The notes beneath the pieces were generated by a model. That model was not told the DNA's origin. It searched no databases and saw nothing but the letters and a program-made list of their open reading frames with translations. A stretch of 64,000 nucleotides of DNA from JAWLHU01 sp041690255. GTDB lineage: Bacteria > Bacillota > Sulfobacillia > Symbiobacteriales > Symbiobacteriaceae. Positions within the stretch are counted from its first letter, which is position 1; the number at the start of each line of letters is the position of its first letter. The translations under genes were made by a program, and so were the position numbers. Below, one piece after another: positions 16,392 to 25,521 of this stretch. The DNA lies in the NCBI GenBank assembly GCA_041690255.1, contig JAWLHU010000011.1:1-64000 (forward strand). The letters run 5' to 3'.

Positions 16392-17567
16392 TCACAGGTC
16401 GATATAGATCGGCAAGTGGTCACTGCCGCCCCGAATGGCGCCGAAGTTCTCAATGCGCCGGAACACCGCGTTGTGAGCGTCCTGGTCGCCCATCTGGGCG
16501 TTGATATCCGGGATCGATGTCCGCATGATCGGGTCAAACTGCTTCCCCGTCACCCGGTTGACCACCGATGCATTCTTGATCGTGGTTGCAGAGGGGCGGA
16601 TCAGGAAGTTGTCCAGGAGCTTCCGCGGCCAATCTCCGCTCGTGTCGGGCAGCACGGTGAGCGCTTCCGGCACGTTTCCTGGCGGTCCCTGGGACATGAA
16701 GCCATAGTAGGGGTGCGTGCCCGCGGTGCTGGCCACGGTCAGGGTGGTCAGGTGGGTGGGCGGATTCTTGAAGATGAGCTTGTAGCCCAGGTCCTTCAGG
16801 GAGTCATACCCGTCCGAGTAGTTGGAGTTGAGGACGTTGATATTGAAGTCGGCGGTGACGATCCGGATCTCGTTGGCGATATCGTCCCGCTGGATGTCAG
16901 GGATCTTGGCCACCTTCTTCAGCGCCTTCACTGCCTGATCGGCCGTGGATGGCAGATGCATGGAGAAGATGTTGAAGGTCCGCTGGGCCCCGCTCTTCTC
17001 CTTGAAGATGGTCTGGTAGGGCTGCCGGTTGCCCGCATCGGCGAACTCGAGGGGGGTGTGGCTCCCCGTTTCGGCCCACTGCCACCGGCCCGCCAGGTGT
17101 CGCTGCCCCGGGGGAAGCGCCTTGTCCCAGGGGTCGGCCCACTCCATGAACTGCCCACCGGGCGAGGTGGATTCCTGGATTTGGTGATTGTAGATGGCCG
17201 GACCGACCACGGAGGGGCCCTGGAAGTCGACGACCGAGGCCTTGAAGAAGACGGCGATCCCTTCCTTCTTGCCGCCGGCCCCCAGGATCACCGGGGGAAC
17301 CACCGCCCAGCGGGAGCGGGAATCGGTGGCCTGCAGCAGCCAGAGCAACTGGCGGATAGCCGGCCCCCCCGACGTATCGGAGACGATCGAGCCCTGGCTC
17401 CGCTCGTCCTCGCGTGAGGTCTCGACCTCCAGGATGATCATGATGTCCGGATTGACCTGGCGGATGGTGCTGTGGAGATAGAACTGCCGGAGGTTGCTCG
17501 GATCGGAATCGGAGCTGAGGAACTTGGAGATCGAAAGATCCTGGATGTTCCATGTCATGATCCGCAT
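16392..17567 (-). CDS. Endonuclease/exonuclease/phosphatase-fold enzyme
   Basis: 391 residues, no signal peptide. All metal and catalytic motifs of the EEP superfamily (DNase I, AP endonucleases, inositol phosphatases, sphingomyelinases) are present in order: TWNIQ at the N-terminus, ILEVE with the metal-binding Glu, SMHLPS, TADFN with the Asp-Asn pair, and a C-terminal SDHLPI. The substrate, nucleic acid, phospholipid or phosphoinositide, cannot be told. GGGAGG lies seven bases before ATG 17567. The stop is ten bases before the start of the giant gene and the upstream gene ends five bases before this start, so it is tightly embedded in the operon and probably an effector or maturation enzyme of that system. 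Confidence 0.85.
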   Translation of the reverse strand: MRIMTWNIQDLSISKFLSSDSDPSNLRQFYLHSTIRQVNPDIMIILEVETSREDERSQGSIVSDTSGGPAIRQLLWLLQATDSRSRWAVVPPVILGAGGKKEGIAVFFKASVVDFQGPSVVGPAIYNHQIQESTSPGGQFMEWADPWDKALPPGQRHLAGRWQWAETGSHTPLEFADAGNRQPYQTIFKEKSGAQRTFNIFSMHLPSTADQAVKALKKVAKIPDIQRDDIANEIRIVTADFNINVLNSNYSDGYDSLKDLGYKLIFKNPPTHLTTLTVASTAGTHPYYGFMSQGPPGNVPEALTVLPDTSGDWPRKLLDNFLIRPSATTIKNASVVNRVTGKQFDPIMRTSIPDINAQMGDQDAHNAVFRRIENFGAIRGGSDHLPIYIDL

Positions 17568-17572
17568 GCCGG

Positions 17573-20500
17573 CTACCTCCCCTCGCTTAAGGTGGTCGAT
17601 CCGCCCAGGCCCGGAATGGGCGTGGGCTTCTTGGGCTTCGGCTTGACGCCCTGGTCGTAGACGGCGTACCAGCCCAGGTTCTTGTTGTCGGTGCCCTGCG
17701 GGTCGCCGAAGAGCAGGAAGTCGATCCGGGCGTTGGGCGGGAGTGAGATCGAGAGGAAGTTGAAGGTGATCGACTGCAACCGCAGGACGTAGCTGGTGAC
17801 GCCGTTGGTCGTGGCCGAGAGGAAGAGGATGTTCTGCATTTTGATCGCAAAGATGCCCTGCAGGGAGATCTCGCGCGAGCCCCCGCTGGAGCCCGGCAGC
17901 TTCAGGCCGAGCCAGATGTTGTAGTCCGCCCCGCTGGTCGGGCTCCAGGCCATGACCACCGTGGCGACAAACTCGGCCTTCTCGGCCAGCCCGCCCATGC
18001 TGCCCAGTTGCAGCTCGAACTCGAGCCCGTACCAGGGGGTGGAGAGCTGGCCCTGGGTCAGGGGGCTGGAGATCGACATGAACCCCCGCTCGCTGGGCAC
18101 GGGGCTGATCCCTGAGCCGGTGAAGCCGACCAGTTTCAGCGGGAAGCGGGCGTAGAGGCTGCCTGTTCGGGCGCTGCTGGTGGCGATATCGAAGATCAGG
18201 TGGGAGGGATCAAAGGTGAAGCTCTTTGTCGGCTCCTGATCGGGGTCTTCTGCCAGGGTGGTGGCCATGAGCACTGCCAGGTTGGCGAAGGCGAGGCCGG
18301 CGCCGCTCGGCCCCGAGCCGAAGGAGAAGGCGTCGAACGGCAGCTCCTTGAAGCCCATAGCGCCCCAGAACTTGAACTGCGACTGAACCGTGTCGGAGTC
18401 CGCCTCGGTCGCCTGGGTGACGAACTCGCCACGCGAGAAGGTGACGCTCTCCAGCACCTGGACGGTGTTGACCGTGAACGTACTGCTGGCCTGGGTGAGG
18501 AAGACGTAGGACGGGATCTGATCATGCTCCTGGTAGACACCATCGAACAGAATGTTGTTACCGGTGCCCCCCTGGAGGGTGACCTTCTGCCCGAAGAGGG
18601 TGTTGACAAGGAGATCGATCTGGCTGGCGAAGCTGGCGATTCCGGAGTTCTGGAAGAGCACCTTCAGGGTCAGGACCTTGAAATTGTAGGGAATGGCCAC
18701 GTCCGCCAGCAGGGCGGGATCCTCGTAGTAGATCAGCCCGAAGACGGATGACCGCTGCGGAGTAAGGCTGCTGGTGGCCGGGTCATACTTGACCGGGCTG
18801 GCATTGATTCCAACGTGGTGGGCGAAGAACTGATCCAACTGGAGACCGGCGGCCAGGGACTTGAGTTGGTCCGGCAGGTCGGTGGGCGGCACCTTCACAT
18901 TCAGGGCGAGAATCCCGTTCCACTGCGGGTTCAGCACCACATTGAAGAGGAAGTTCTCAAAGTCGCCGGCGCCCGGGCAGGAGCCGGTCTGGAGACAGTC
19001 GCCGCTGCAGTCCTGGTCCGGCTGGTTCCCGCAGCACTTGTTGATCGCATAGCAGATCGACTGCTGGATTCGCTGCTGGGCCTGTTTGAGATCGGGACTG
19101 AAGGTGGAGGCCATGGTCCACAGGTCCCCGGCCGCCGCCAGGTCCTTCAGGGCCTTGTCCTTAAAGAACTTGAAGATCAGAACGGTGTCGGACCGCCAGA
19201 GCGAGGGGTCAAGGTGGAACTCCCACCCCTGGATATCGATCACGCCGCCCAGGTGGTCCGCTAACTGGCTGGGATCGGTGATCACCAGGAAGAGCTGGTT
19301 GGACTGGAGCGCCATCCAGAGGGCGCTGTCCCGGGGGATGTTCTGCAGATAGAGTTGGCTGGGCTCCGAGTGGGCATCGGGCGGGTCGGTCTGGGCCAGC
19401 AGGACCTGGGTGAGGGTGGTGTAGTCGCCGTTATACGTGGCCAGGAGCCCCTGCGGCGTCGCGCCTACCTTGGGATCATCCTGCAGCAGGGCGGCGCTCC
19501 GGGTCGGGGGCGCTGCCGGCTTGATCTGGTTGATGGCGCCCTTGCGGACCGGGCTGAGCAGTTGCCCCTCCAGCAGTACCGATGCGGCCAGGGCGCTCTC
19601 ATCGCCCTGGATCCGGCCGTAGGGCAGCATGGGGAAGCAGCCCGGCAGCCCGTCGCCGAGGGCAGGTCCGGGCGCGGGCAGGTAGAAGGAGGGCACCTCC
19701 ATGTAGCCCAGCGCCGCCTTCACGATGTCGGCGGGCTGGGACGGATCGAAGCCGGTGAGTTGGGCGCCGGGCTTGTGCAGCACCGACCCGTGGGGTTGGG
19801 CGGCGTAGGTGACCGGCTGGTCTGCCGCACTCTCGGTGGGCCGATAGGCGTAGGCCCAGGAGGTGGTCATGTCGCCGGTCAGGCTCATGCTGCCAGGGTC
19901 GGACTGGCCCGGGGTGAAACCCTGGATGAAGGCGTGGCCGCCCGGCTGGAAGACCAGGCGGGTGGCCGGGGCTCCGCCGGCGTCGGTCGGCATGATCAGG
20001 TACTCCACGCCGGAGAGGCCGCACATGAGCCGGGGGAGGCCATCTTCGGTGGCAGCCTTGGGAGCTGTGGGCGCCGAGGCGATGAACTCGCCGGCGGGTA
20101 CCAGGTACATATCGTCAGGGGTGTCGGAGCGGGTGGCGAAGACCAGGCGCGCTCCGGACCCGGTGGGTGTGAGGTTCACCGGGTGGCCCAGGGTGGTCCG
20201 GTAGTAGGTGGGAATAGCGATCTCGGTGGCCGGTGCGTCGGCGGTATCCGGCAGGAAGGCCAGGTTGGTCCGGTCCGCCTCCCCGGCGGCCAGGGGATCC
20301 ATGGTGACATGGAGGGTCAGAGGATCGGCGCTCTCATCGATCAATGGGTACCGGTAGGAGATGGTGGTCCCCCAGTCGGGGTCCTGGTAGAAGAGGCGAA
20401 GCCCGATGTCCAGGTAGCCGAGCCACTCCCCGCCGACCTGGACCTGATAGGCGAAGGCTCCGTTGGCCGCCCCCGATCCGATCAGCGGCAAGGCCAGGGG

Positions 20501-21013
20501 AGTCAGGATCGAAAGGATCTGCTGCTCCTGGCCGGAAGGGGTGACATAGAGAGCATCGGGGGTCGATGCCGGCGTGAGGAGCAGGCTGCCGCCATCTACC
20601 GTGACGGTGTCGCCGCCGTTGATGCGCAACTGGATCGAGGCCGTCACCGGCAGGAAGGTGGCCTCGGCCGTCTCGTAGCGACCGCCCTCTTCCTGGAGGG
20701 CCATCGTGATCCCGGTAAAGTCCGGGCCGGTCGCCGTGGGCGTGGCAAACCAGCCGAACCGAACGCCCTGGCGGGAGGGATCGGTCAGGTAGGCTCGGGC
20801 ATTGGCAATAAAGCCGGTCAGAGCATCTCCCTGGGGGAGGGCCGGCACGAAGACGAAGAACCCGGCCATCCCCAAGGTCGCCGAAAGGGGAATGGAGGGC
20901 GGCGGATCGGACTGGTCCGTCGCCAGGAGAAAACCGCAGCGGGCATCGGCCACGGTATTGTCTGACGGAATGTAGAACGAGTCGCTCACATGCTGGAAGA
21001 GCAGATCGGCCAT
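17573..21013 (-). CDS. Large beta-rich protein of unknown function (1146 residues)
   Basis: I recognise no family. No signal peptide or membrane helix is evident. The sequence is rich in beta-type segments and short turns. A cysteine cluster occurs near the middle (CYAINKCCGNQPDQDC then C.TGSC), encoded about 18960-19060, which could bind metal or form disulfides. The C-terminal 300 residues have long alternating strands (WYGLEFELQLG, IWLGLKLPG, LQGIFAIKMQN) resembling the N-terminal part of the giant protein downstream. The last 40 residues are lysine- and proline-rich (KPKPKKPTPIPG). ATG 21013 is chosen because GGGG lies nine bases upstream; GTG 21028 is an alternative. It sits 31 bases after the duplicated protein and five before the EEP gene. 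Confidence 0.85.
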   Translation of the reverse strand: MADLLFQHVSDSFYIPSDNTVADARCGFLLATDQSDPPPSIPLSATLGMAGFFVFVPALPQGDALTGFIANARAYLTDPSRQGVRFGWFATPTATGPDFTGITMALQEEGGRYETAEATFLPVTASIQLRINGGDTVTVDGGSLLLTPASTPDALYVTPSGQEQQILSILTPLALPLIGSGAANGAFAYQVQVGGEWLGYLDIGLRLFYQDPDWGTTISYRYPLIDESADPLTLHVTMDPLAAGEADRTNLAFLPDTADAPATEIAIPTYYRTTLGHPVNLTPTGSGARLVFATRSDTPDDMYLVPAGEFIASAPTAPKAATEDGLPRLMCGLSGVEYLIMPTDAGGAPATRLVFQPGGHAFIQGFTPGQSDPGSMSLTGDMTTSWAYAYRPTESAADQPVTYAAQPHGSVLHKPGAQLTGFDPSQPADIVKAALGYMEVPSFYLPAPGPALGDGLPGCFPMLPYGRIQGDESALAASVLLEGQLLSPVRKGAINQIKPAAPPTRSAALLQDDPKVGATPQGLLATYNGDYTTLTQVLLAQTDPPDAHSEPSQLYLQNIPRDSALWMALQSNQLFLVITDPSQLADHLGGVIDIQGWEFHLDPSLWRSDTVLIFKFFKDKALKDLAAAGDLWTMASTFSPDLKQAQQRIQQSICYAINKCCGNQPDQDCSGDCLQTGSCPGAGDFENFLFNVVLNPQWNGILALNVKVPPTDLPDQLKSLAAGLQLDQFFAHHVGINASPVKYDPATSSLTPQRSSVFGLIYYEDPALLADVAIPYNFKVLTLKVLFQNSGIASFASQIDLLVNTLFGQKVTLQGGTGNNILFDGVYQEHDQIPSYVFLTQASSTFTVNTVQVLESVTFSRGEFVTQATEADSDTVQSQFKFWGAMGFKELPFDAFSFGSGPSGAGLAFANLAVLMATTLAEDPDQEPTKSFTFDPSHLIFDIATSSARTGSLYARFPLKLVGFTGSGISPVPSERGFMSISSPLTQGQLSTPWYGLEFELQLGSMGGLAEKAEFVATVVMAWSPTSGADYNIWLGLKLPGSSGGSREISLQGIFAIKMQNILFLSATTNGVTSYVLRLQSITFNFLSISLPPNARIDFLLFGDPQGTDNKNLGWYAVYDQGVKPKPKKPTPIPGLGGSTTLSEGR

Positions 21014-21044
21014 TTGAACCATCCCCACGTGTAGAGTTTGGGGC

Positions 21045-23537
21045 TCAGGTGTTCCAGGGCCACTGCACCAGGTCGCCGCCGACCAGCGGAACCGACCACT
21101 GGGTCAGCGCCTGGCCGCCGGGACCGGCCACGACCTGGGTGTTCTGGTCGAACTGGACCGGATAGGTGCCCAGCCCTTGCAGGACGGTGTTCTGCACCAC
21201 CGGTACGGTCGCTCGCCGCAGGACCTGATCGGGGCCGCTCGTCACGAAGTCATAGATCTCGTCGCCGGCGAGGACGGCAAGGCGCTCGATCACCTGCTGG
21301 AGCGTGGTGCCCACCGGGACCCACTGGAGCTGCCCCTGGACCGAGACCTGGATCTGCGGGATCAGGCTGGAGCGACCGGCAAAGTACCTTAGGACCAGTC
21401 CGGTCTGGGTGGGCGTCTCGCCCTTCAGCACGGCGGGGGTGGCCGCGTTCAGGTCCGCCAGGGAGTCGGCGCCCAGCAGGACTACGTTGTTCGCCATCCC
21501 CGGCAGCGGGCTGGAGGAGGACCAGTCTGGAGCGCTCGGGAGAAAGGTTGAAGGGTAGATCAGCCGGTAGTGGCGCCGACCGCTGTCTGCCTGCGCCAGG
21601 TCGAGCAGCCCACCGCTGAGGAGCCCGCCCTTGTTGACCTGGTAGGGGCTGACCCCCCGCAGGAAGGGGCTGAAGGTGAGCTGCTGGTTGGCATCTCGCA
21701 CGACCTGGTAGGCGACCTGCCCTCGGGCCGTGTAGGCGTTCAGGGTCGATCCGGTCTGTGGGCTCGGCGCCACGAACTGGTAGGCTCCCGTCTCCAGCAG
21801 CAGCCGCATGCCGGGCTGCAGGTCCAGGTACCGCCGGGAGACGGGGTCCAGGCCATAGCGGTAGGCGAGGATCTCGTCCAGCCGGAGGGGCAGGGAGCCT
21901 GCCACGAGGCCGGCTATGTAGCGGGCACCACCCGGGACCAGGCAATCTGTGCTCCGCTCCAGCTCGTCCAGCGCCTGGCGGAAGAGGTTGAAGGCGGCCA
22001 GGAGCCCCGCCCGGTCGGCTGGATCGTCGCTGCAGGCGGCGGCAGGCACGGTGACCTGGGCTGCCTGTCCGCTCCAGGAGAGGCTGAAGCCGGTCTCACT
22101 GCTGATCTCACACCCGCTGCCGGTCTTCGGTCCCGTCACGTTCGGAACCTGCAGGGGCTGGCTGCAGGAGAAGCCCACCGGGAACAGGTATGGCCCTGCC
22201 GGGTCGGTACCCGAAGCAGCGAGAGGCGTCGTCTGGACCTGGTAGTACGGGGTCGGGTTCTGGGGACTGAGATCGAGCCGGATCGCATCGCCCTTGATCA
22301 GGGGAAGAGCCAGTTCGAGCCCGGTGCCGGCGCCAGCCTGGGCCTGCGTGAAGTTCAGGCTGTTCTGGCCGTAGGACTGGGGCACCGTCTGTGGGCAGAG
22401 GGCGTTAAAGCTGTACCGCCAGAGCGTGATCCCCTGGTTGATCTGGTCGACCACGCTCTGCGGCGGGGCCAGGAGCAGGGTGTCCAGCATGTCCTGGAGA
22501 CTGGAGCCCACCGGGACGTACTGAATCTCCCCCTGTACGATCACCGGCATCTCCGGGCTGATGGCGACCCGGCCGTCGAAGTAGAGGCAGACCACCGAGT
22601 TGGCCGCCGTCGCTCCGCAGGTGCGGGTCTGGACGAAGCTCTCGGTCGCCTGGTTCAGCTCGGCCAGGGTGTTGGCGCCCAGCAGGGTGACGCTCTGGCT
22701 GATCTTCGGCTGGCTGCCGATATCGGTAGGGCTGGGGAACTGGCTGGGGTAGATCAGCCGGAAGTACCGGCGCTGATAGGTCTGGGCGCTGCCGCCCCCC
22801 GCCGGCGTATAGGCGCTGCAGAGGTCCAGCAGCCCCGCCAGGGCGCCCGGTGAGGAGACCTGGTAGGGTGCCAGATCGCTGAGGAACGGGCTGAAGGAGA
22901 GCGTCTGGTCCGGGCCCCGATCGACGCTCAGGTAGGTCACGCCCCCGGGGGTGAAGGCGTTGGCCTGCGACTCCCGCTTGCTGGCGGGGTTGATGAACTG
23001 GTAGGAGGCCGTCTCTACGGCGAGCCGCATGCCCGGGTGCAGGTCCAGACAGCGCAATGCCGGATCGAACCCGTAGTAGTAGAACAGAACCTCGTCCAGC
23101 GCCAGTGGCAGGGAGGAGGCGACCCGGTTCGTGATCACGGCGGCACCGCCGGACAGAAGACACTGGGGCGAGGTCTGCTGCTCCAGCGCATCCAGTGCCT
23201 CGCAGAACGAGCGGAAGGAGCTTCGCAGCGCCTCCCGGTCCGCCGGCTTGGTCGAGAAGACCCGGGTCGGCTGGACCGTGATCTGCGCCAGCAGCCCTGC
23301 GCTGGGGCCGCGGGACTTGACCCAGGCCAGGGAGAAGTCATCGTTATCACCAGAGGGCCCGCACTGCCCCTGTGCCGCATCCGGCCCGGCCACGCCGGGG
23401 ATCAGGAGGGTCAGGGGCGATGTGGTATCCTGCCCGAGGCAGATCGGGAGAAGGAACGGGACAGAGTCGCCATCGGTCGCGTTGAACGAAGCCGTAACCG
23501 TCTGATGGGAGAGCGGCGAGTCCTGGATGCTGCTCAT
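21045..23537 (-). CDS. Internally duplicated protein of unknown function (830 residues)
   Basis: The protein consists of two homologous halves, about residues 1-440 and 441-830. Matching segments in both include LPLALDEVLFYYYGFDP / LPLRLDEILAYRYGLDP, DLHPGMRLAVETASYQF / DLQPGMRLLLETGAYQF, LSFSPFL.....PYQV / LTFSPFL.....PYQV, RLIYPS.F, VTLLGANTLAELNQAT / VVLLGADSLADLNAAT and QYVPVGSSLQDML / QWVPVGTTLQQVI. The last two resemble degenerate LysM cores, and each half ends in a PL..GD segment. No signal peptide is seen. I do not recognise the family. ATG 23537 follows AAGGGG by seven bases. The neighbours suggest a structural partner of the giant LysM protein. Confidence 0.85.
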   Translation of the reverse strand: MSSIQDSPLSHQTVTASFNATDGDSVPFLLPICLGQDTTSPLTLLIPGVAGPDAAQGQCGPSGDNDDFSLAWVKSRGPSAGLLAQITVQPTRVFSTKPADREALRSSFRSFCEALDALEQQTSPQCLLSGGAAVITNRVASSLPLALDEVLFYYYGFDPALRCLDLHPGMRLAVETASYQFINPASKRESQANAFTPGGVTYLSVDRGPDQTLSFSPFLSDLAPYQVSSPGALAGLLDLCSAYTPAGGGSAQTYQRRYFRLIYPSQFPSPTDIGSQPKISQSVTLLGANTLAELNQATESFVQTRTCGATAANSVVCLYFDGRVAISPEMPVIVQGEIQYVPVGSSLQDMLDTLLLAPPQSVVDQINQGITLWRYSFNALCPQTVPQSYGQNSLNFTQAQAGAGTGLELALPLIKGDAIRLDLSPQNPTPYYQVQTTPLAASGTDPAGPYLFPVGFSCSQPLQVPNVTGPKTGSGCEISSETGFSLSWSGQAAQVTVPAAACSDDPADRAGLLAAFNLFRQALDELERSTDCLVPGGARYIAGLVAGSLPLRLDEILAYRYGLDPVSRRYLDLQPGMRLLLETGAYQFVAPSPQTGSTLNAYTARGQVAYQVVRDANQQLTFSPFLRGVSPYQVNKGGLLSGGLLDLAQADSGRRHYRLIYPSTFLPSAPDWSSSSPLPGMANNVVLLGADSLADLNAATPAVLKGETPTQTGLVLRYFAGRSSLIPQIQVSVQGQLQWVPVGTTLQQVIERLAVLAGDEIYDFVTSGPDQVLRRATVPVVQNTVLQGLGTYPVQFDQNTQVVAGPGGQALTQWSVPLVGGDLVQWPWNT

Positions 23538-23628
23538 GGCACAACCCCTTGCTGGACCCATGCTGCAGCGGGGCGGTCCCGCTGGATGAGCAAAAGGCCG
23601 GTACCTTCCGGCTACCGGCCTCCTGCGC

Positions 23629-24024
23629 CTACGAAATGGTCACCTGGAGGGTGACGCTGCTCGTCTGCTGGTTGATCGCCTGGGTGGAGACCTGAAGCCT
23701 GGTCGATCGGGTCGAGGAGTAGGCGGCAAACGTGCTGCCGTACTCCCACGACCAGGTGATCGTGATCTGTCCACCCGTCATGGGCGTCAGGGTCAGGAAC
23801 CCCCCGACGCCAGTAAACGGCTGATCTGTGAAGTTGACGTAGGCCGGACTCGCACCCGGCCCGATCTGCACGCCAGGCTGGGGCTGAAAGGCCGGATCCC
23901 ACTTCCCGTCTGTCAATCCGAAGGTGCTCAGGTTCAGCGTAGTCGCGCTGCTGTCCGTCACGATCACGGTCACCTGCCGGTAGACCGTCTCCTGCGGACC
24001 CTCCAGTTCCAGATTGCGCCCCAT
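23629..24024 (-). CDS. Small beta-sandwich-like protein, second of a tandem paralog pair
   Basis: 131 residues, clearly related to the product of 24031-24435: both start with a LELxGPxETxYRQV motif and share GKWDP, a conserved NFTD.PFT.VGG and I.I.WSW.YG.SF. Length, the GKW motif and the WxWxYG segment recall aegerolysin-type small beta-sandwich proteins, which bind membrane lipids and can act with pore-forming partners, but the match is weak and is only a hypothesis. No signal peptide. There is no ribosome binding site before ATG 24024; it starts six bases after the stop of the upstream gene, so it is probably translated by coupling. Confidence 0.75.
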   Translation of the reverse strand: MGRNLELEGPQETVYRQVTVIVTDSSATTLNLSTFGLTDGKWDPAFQPQPGVQIGPGASPAYVNFTDQPFTGVGGFLTLTPMTGGQITITWSWEYGSTFAAYSSTRSTRLQVSTQAINQQTSSVTLQVTIS

Positions 24025-24030
24025 GGAGGG

Positions 24031-24435
24031 CTACTGGTTGGAGATGATGTACTGCAGGTTGACCGAAGTGCCGGTCTGGCCGGAGACCTGGTAGGTGACC
24101 TTCAGGTTGCTGGTGCCCGACGAGGAACTGCTGGTCTGGAAGGAACCGCCGTAGGGCCAGGACCAGTTAATGGTAATGCTGCCGCCCGAAGCCGGCCCGA
24201 GGTTGATCATCCCTCCAACCGCAGTGAAGGGGGCATCGGTAAAGTTGATGAAGTTCGGCAGGTTCCCCGGGCTGATAATCTCCCCCGGAGAAGGCTGGTT
24301 GTTGGGGTCCCACTTGCCCCCGCTCAGGTTGAACGAGTTCACAAACAGGGTGGTATCGCTGGAGTCGGAAACCGTCAGGTTCACCTGCCGGTAAATTGTC
24401 TCCCCCGGACCTGCTAGTTCCAGATTGTTATGCAT
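24031..24435 (-). CDS. Small beta-sandwich-like protein, first gene of the giant-gene operon
   Basis: 134 residues, paralog of 23629-24024. It has the same LELAGPGETIYRQV start, a Ser/Thr-rich strand (SDSSDTTLFVNSF), GGKWDP, a conserved INFTDAPFTAVGG, a WSWPYGGSF segment and a serine-rich loop. The weak resemblance to the aegerolysin fold applies here as well. GGGGAGG is ten bases before the ATG. It is the first gene behind the promoter at 24516-24544. Two adjacent divergent copies suggest a heteromeric or dosage role. Confidence 0.75.
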   Translation of the reverse strand: MHNNLELAGPGETIYRQVNLTVSDSSDTTLFVNSFNLSGGKWDPNNQPSPGEIISPGNLPNFINFTDAPFTAVGGMINLGPASGGSITINWSWPYGGSFQTSSSSSGTSNLKVTYQVSGQTGTSVNLQYIISNQ

Positions 24436-24515
24436 GCGAATCTGGCCTCCCCTTCACTTACTTCGGCGCCCTAAACATCCGACACACCAAGAAACTACAC
24501 GCTTCTGGTATCACT

Positions 24516-24544
24516 AATATAATCGCAGATGAAAAATCGTGCAA
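24516..24544 (-). promoter_or_regulatory. Promoter of the 20-kb minus-strand operon
   Basis: Read on the minus strand, TTGCAC (24539-24544) and TATATT (24516-24521) have a 17-bp spacer. The divergent region 24436-24680 is notably AT-richer than its surroundings. A plus-strand TATATTATC near 24563 could be the -10 box for the divergent triad, but I see no matching -35. Confidence 0.6.
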
Positions 24545-24680
24545 GAACAATTGGGAATGCTTTATATTATCGCTCCACGGTTCGGATCCCGAAGGATGGC
24601 TCCAGCTCCCATCAGGAAGGTTGCTCCCCGGAAACGTCGAACTGAATACCTGCATAAGCTATGAAGGGAGGCCCCTCGCG

Positions 24681-25517
24681 ATGCCATACATAGCCGAAAT
24701 CAGTCGGTCCAACCCGTCCTGCTTCCTCTTCCTGATCGACCAGTCCGGTTCCATGATGGACAACTGGGGCGGTGAGCAGGGGAAGCGGAAGGCCGATGGC
24801 CTGGCCACGATCATAAACCGCCTGCTGCAGAACCTGGTGATCAAGTGCGCCAAGTCCGAGGGGGTTCGGGACTACTATGAGGTCGGCGTGATCGGCTATG
24901 GCCTCCAGGTCGGCCCCGCCTTCGTCGGCGAGCTGGCCGGTCGTGACTTGGTCAAGATCAGCGAGATTGCCAACCTGCCCGCTCGGGTGGAGGAGCGGAC
25001 CCGCAAGGTGGATGACGGCGCAGGAGGCCTGGTGGAGCAGAAGATCAAGTTTCCAGTCTGGTTCGATGCCGTCGCCAATGGCGGAACCCCCATGTGCCAG
25101 GCCTTCGCCCGGGCGGAGCAGATCCTGGCCCAGTGGTGTGCCGATCACCCGCACAGCTTCCCGCCGGTGGTGATCAACATGACCGATGGCGAGGCGACCG
25201 ATGGCAACCCGACCCAGGCAGCCGAGTCGCTGAAGGCCCTCGCCACCAACGACGGCAATCTGCTGCTCTTCAATGTCCACCTCTCCGGCGCGCAGGTGGC
25301 GACCATTCAGTTCCCGAGCGGCGAGGAGGGGCTCCCGGACAACTACGCCCGCCAGCTCTTCCGGCTTTCCAGCGATCTGCCCGAGTACATGCGGTCGATC
25401 GCGGCACAGGAGGGGCTTGAGATGGCGAGCGGCTCCCGGGGCTTCGTCTTCAATGGCGATATGGTCTCGGTCATCCAGTTCCTCGATATCGGCACCCGCC
25501 CCAGCAACCTGCGCTAG
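24681..25517 (+). CDS. YegL/TerY-like von Willebrand factor A domain protein
   Basis: 278 residues forming a single vWA domain without a signal peptide. The metal-dependent adhesion site is complete: D20-x-S22-x-S24 (DQSGS), a Thr in NGGTPMCQAF and an Asp in MTDGEAT. This matches the cytoplasmic TerY/YegL group. In TerY-P type modules such a protein works with a PP2C phosphatase and a protein kinase, and both follow here. ATG 24681 has GGGAGG ten bases upstream; the frame is open further left but has no better start. The next start codon is four bases behind the stop. Confidence 0.9.
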   Translation: MPYIAEISRSNPSCFLFLIDQSGSMMDNWGGEQGKRKADGLATIINRLLQNLVIKCAKSEGVRDYYEVGVIGYGLQVGPAFVGELAGRDLVKISEIANLPARVEERTRKVDDGAGGLVEQKIKFPVWFDAVANGGTPMCQAFARAEQILAQWCADHPHSFPPVVINMTDGEATDGNPTQAAESLKALATNDGNLLLFNVHLSGAQVATIQFPSGEEGLPDNYARQLFRLSSDLPEYMRSIAAQEGLEMASGSRGFVFNGDMVSVIQFLDIGTRPSNLR

Positions 25518-25521
25518 GCCC

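Noticed and set aside
4505..16504. Very long plus-strand open frames opposite the giant gene (for example 8756-11686 and 12929-15559)
   Set aside because: They mirror the codon positions of the real minus-strand gene, are rich in Gly, Arg, Val, Gln and Asp without domains, lack ribosome binding sites, and end with it. High GC makes such shadows common.
4592..24435. Contractile injection system or prophage tail cluster
   Set aside because: LysM repeats and large beta-rich proteins are suggestive, but no sheath, tube, baseplate wedge, spike or AAA+ assembly gene is present in the window.
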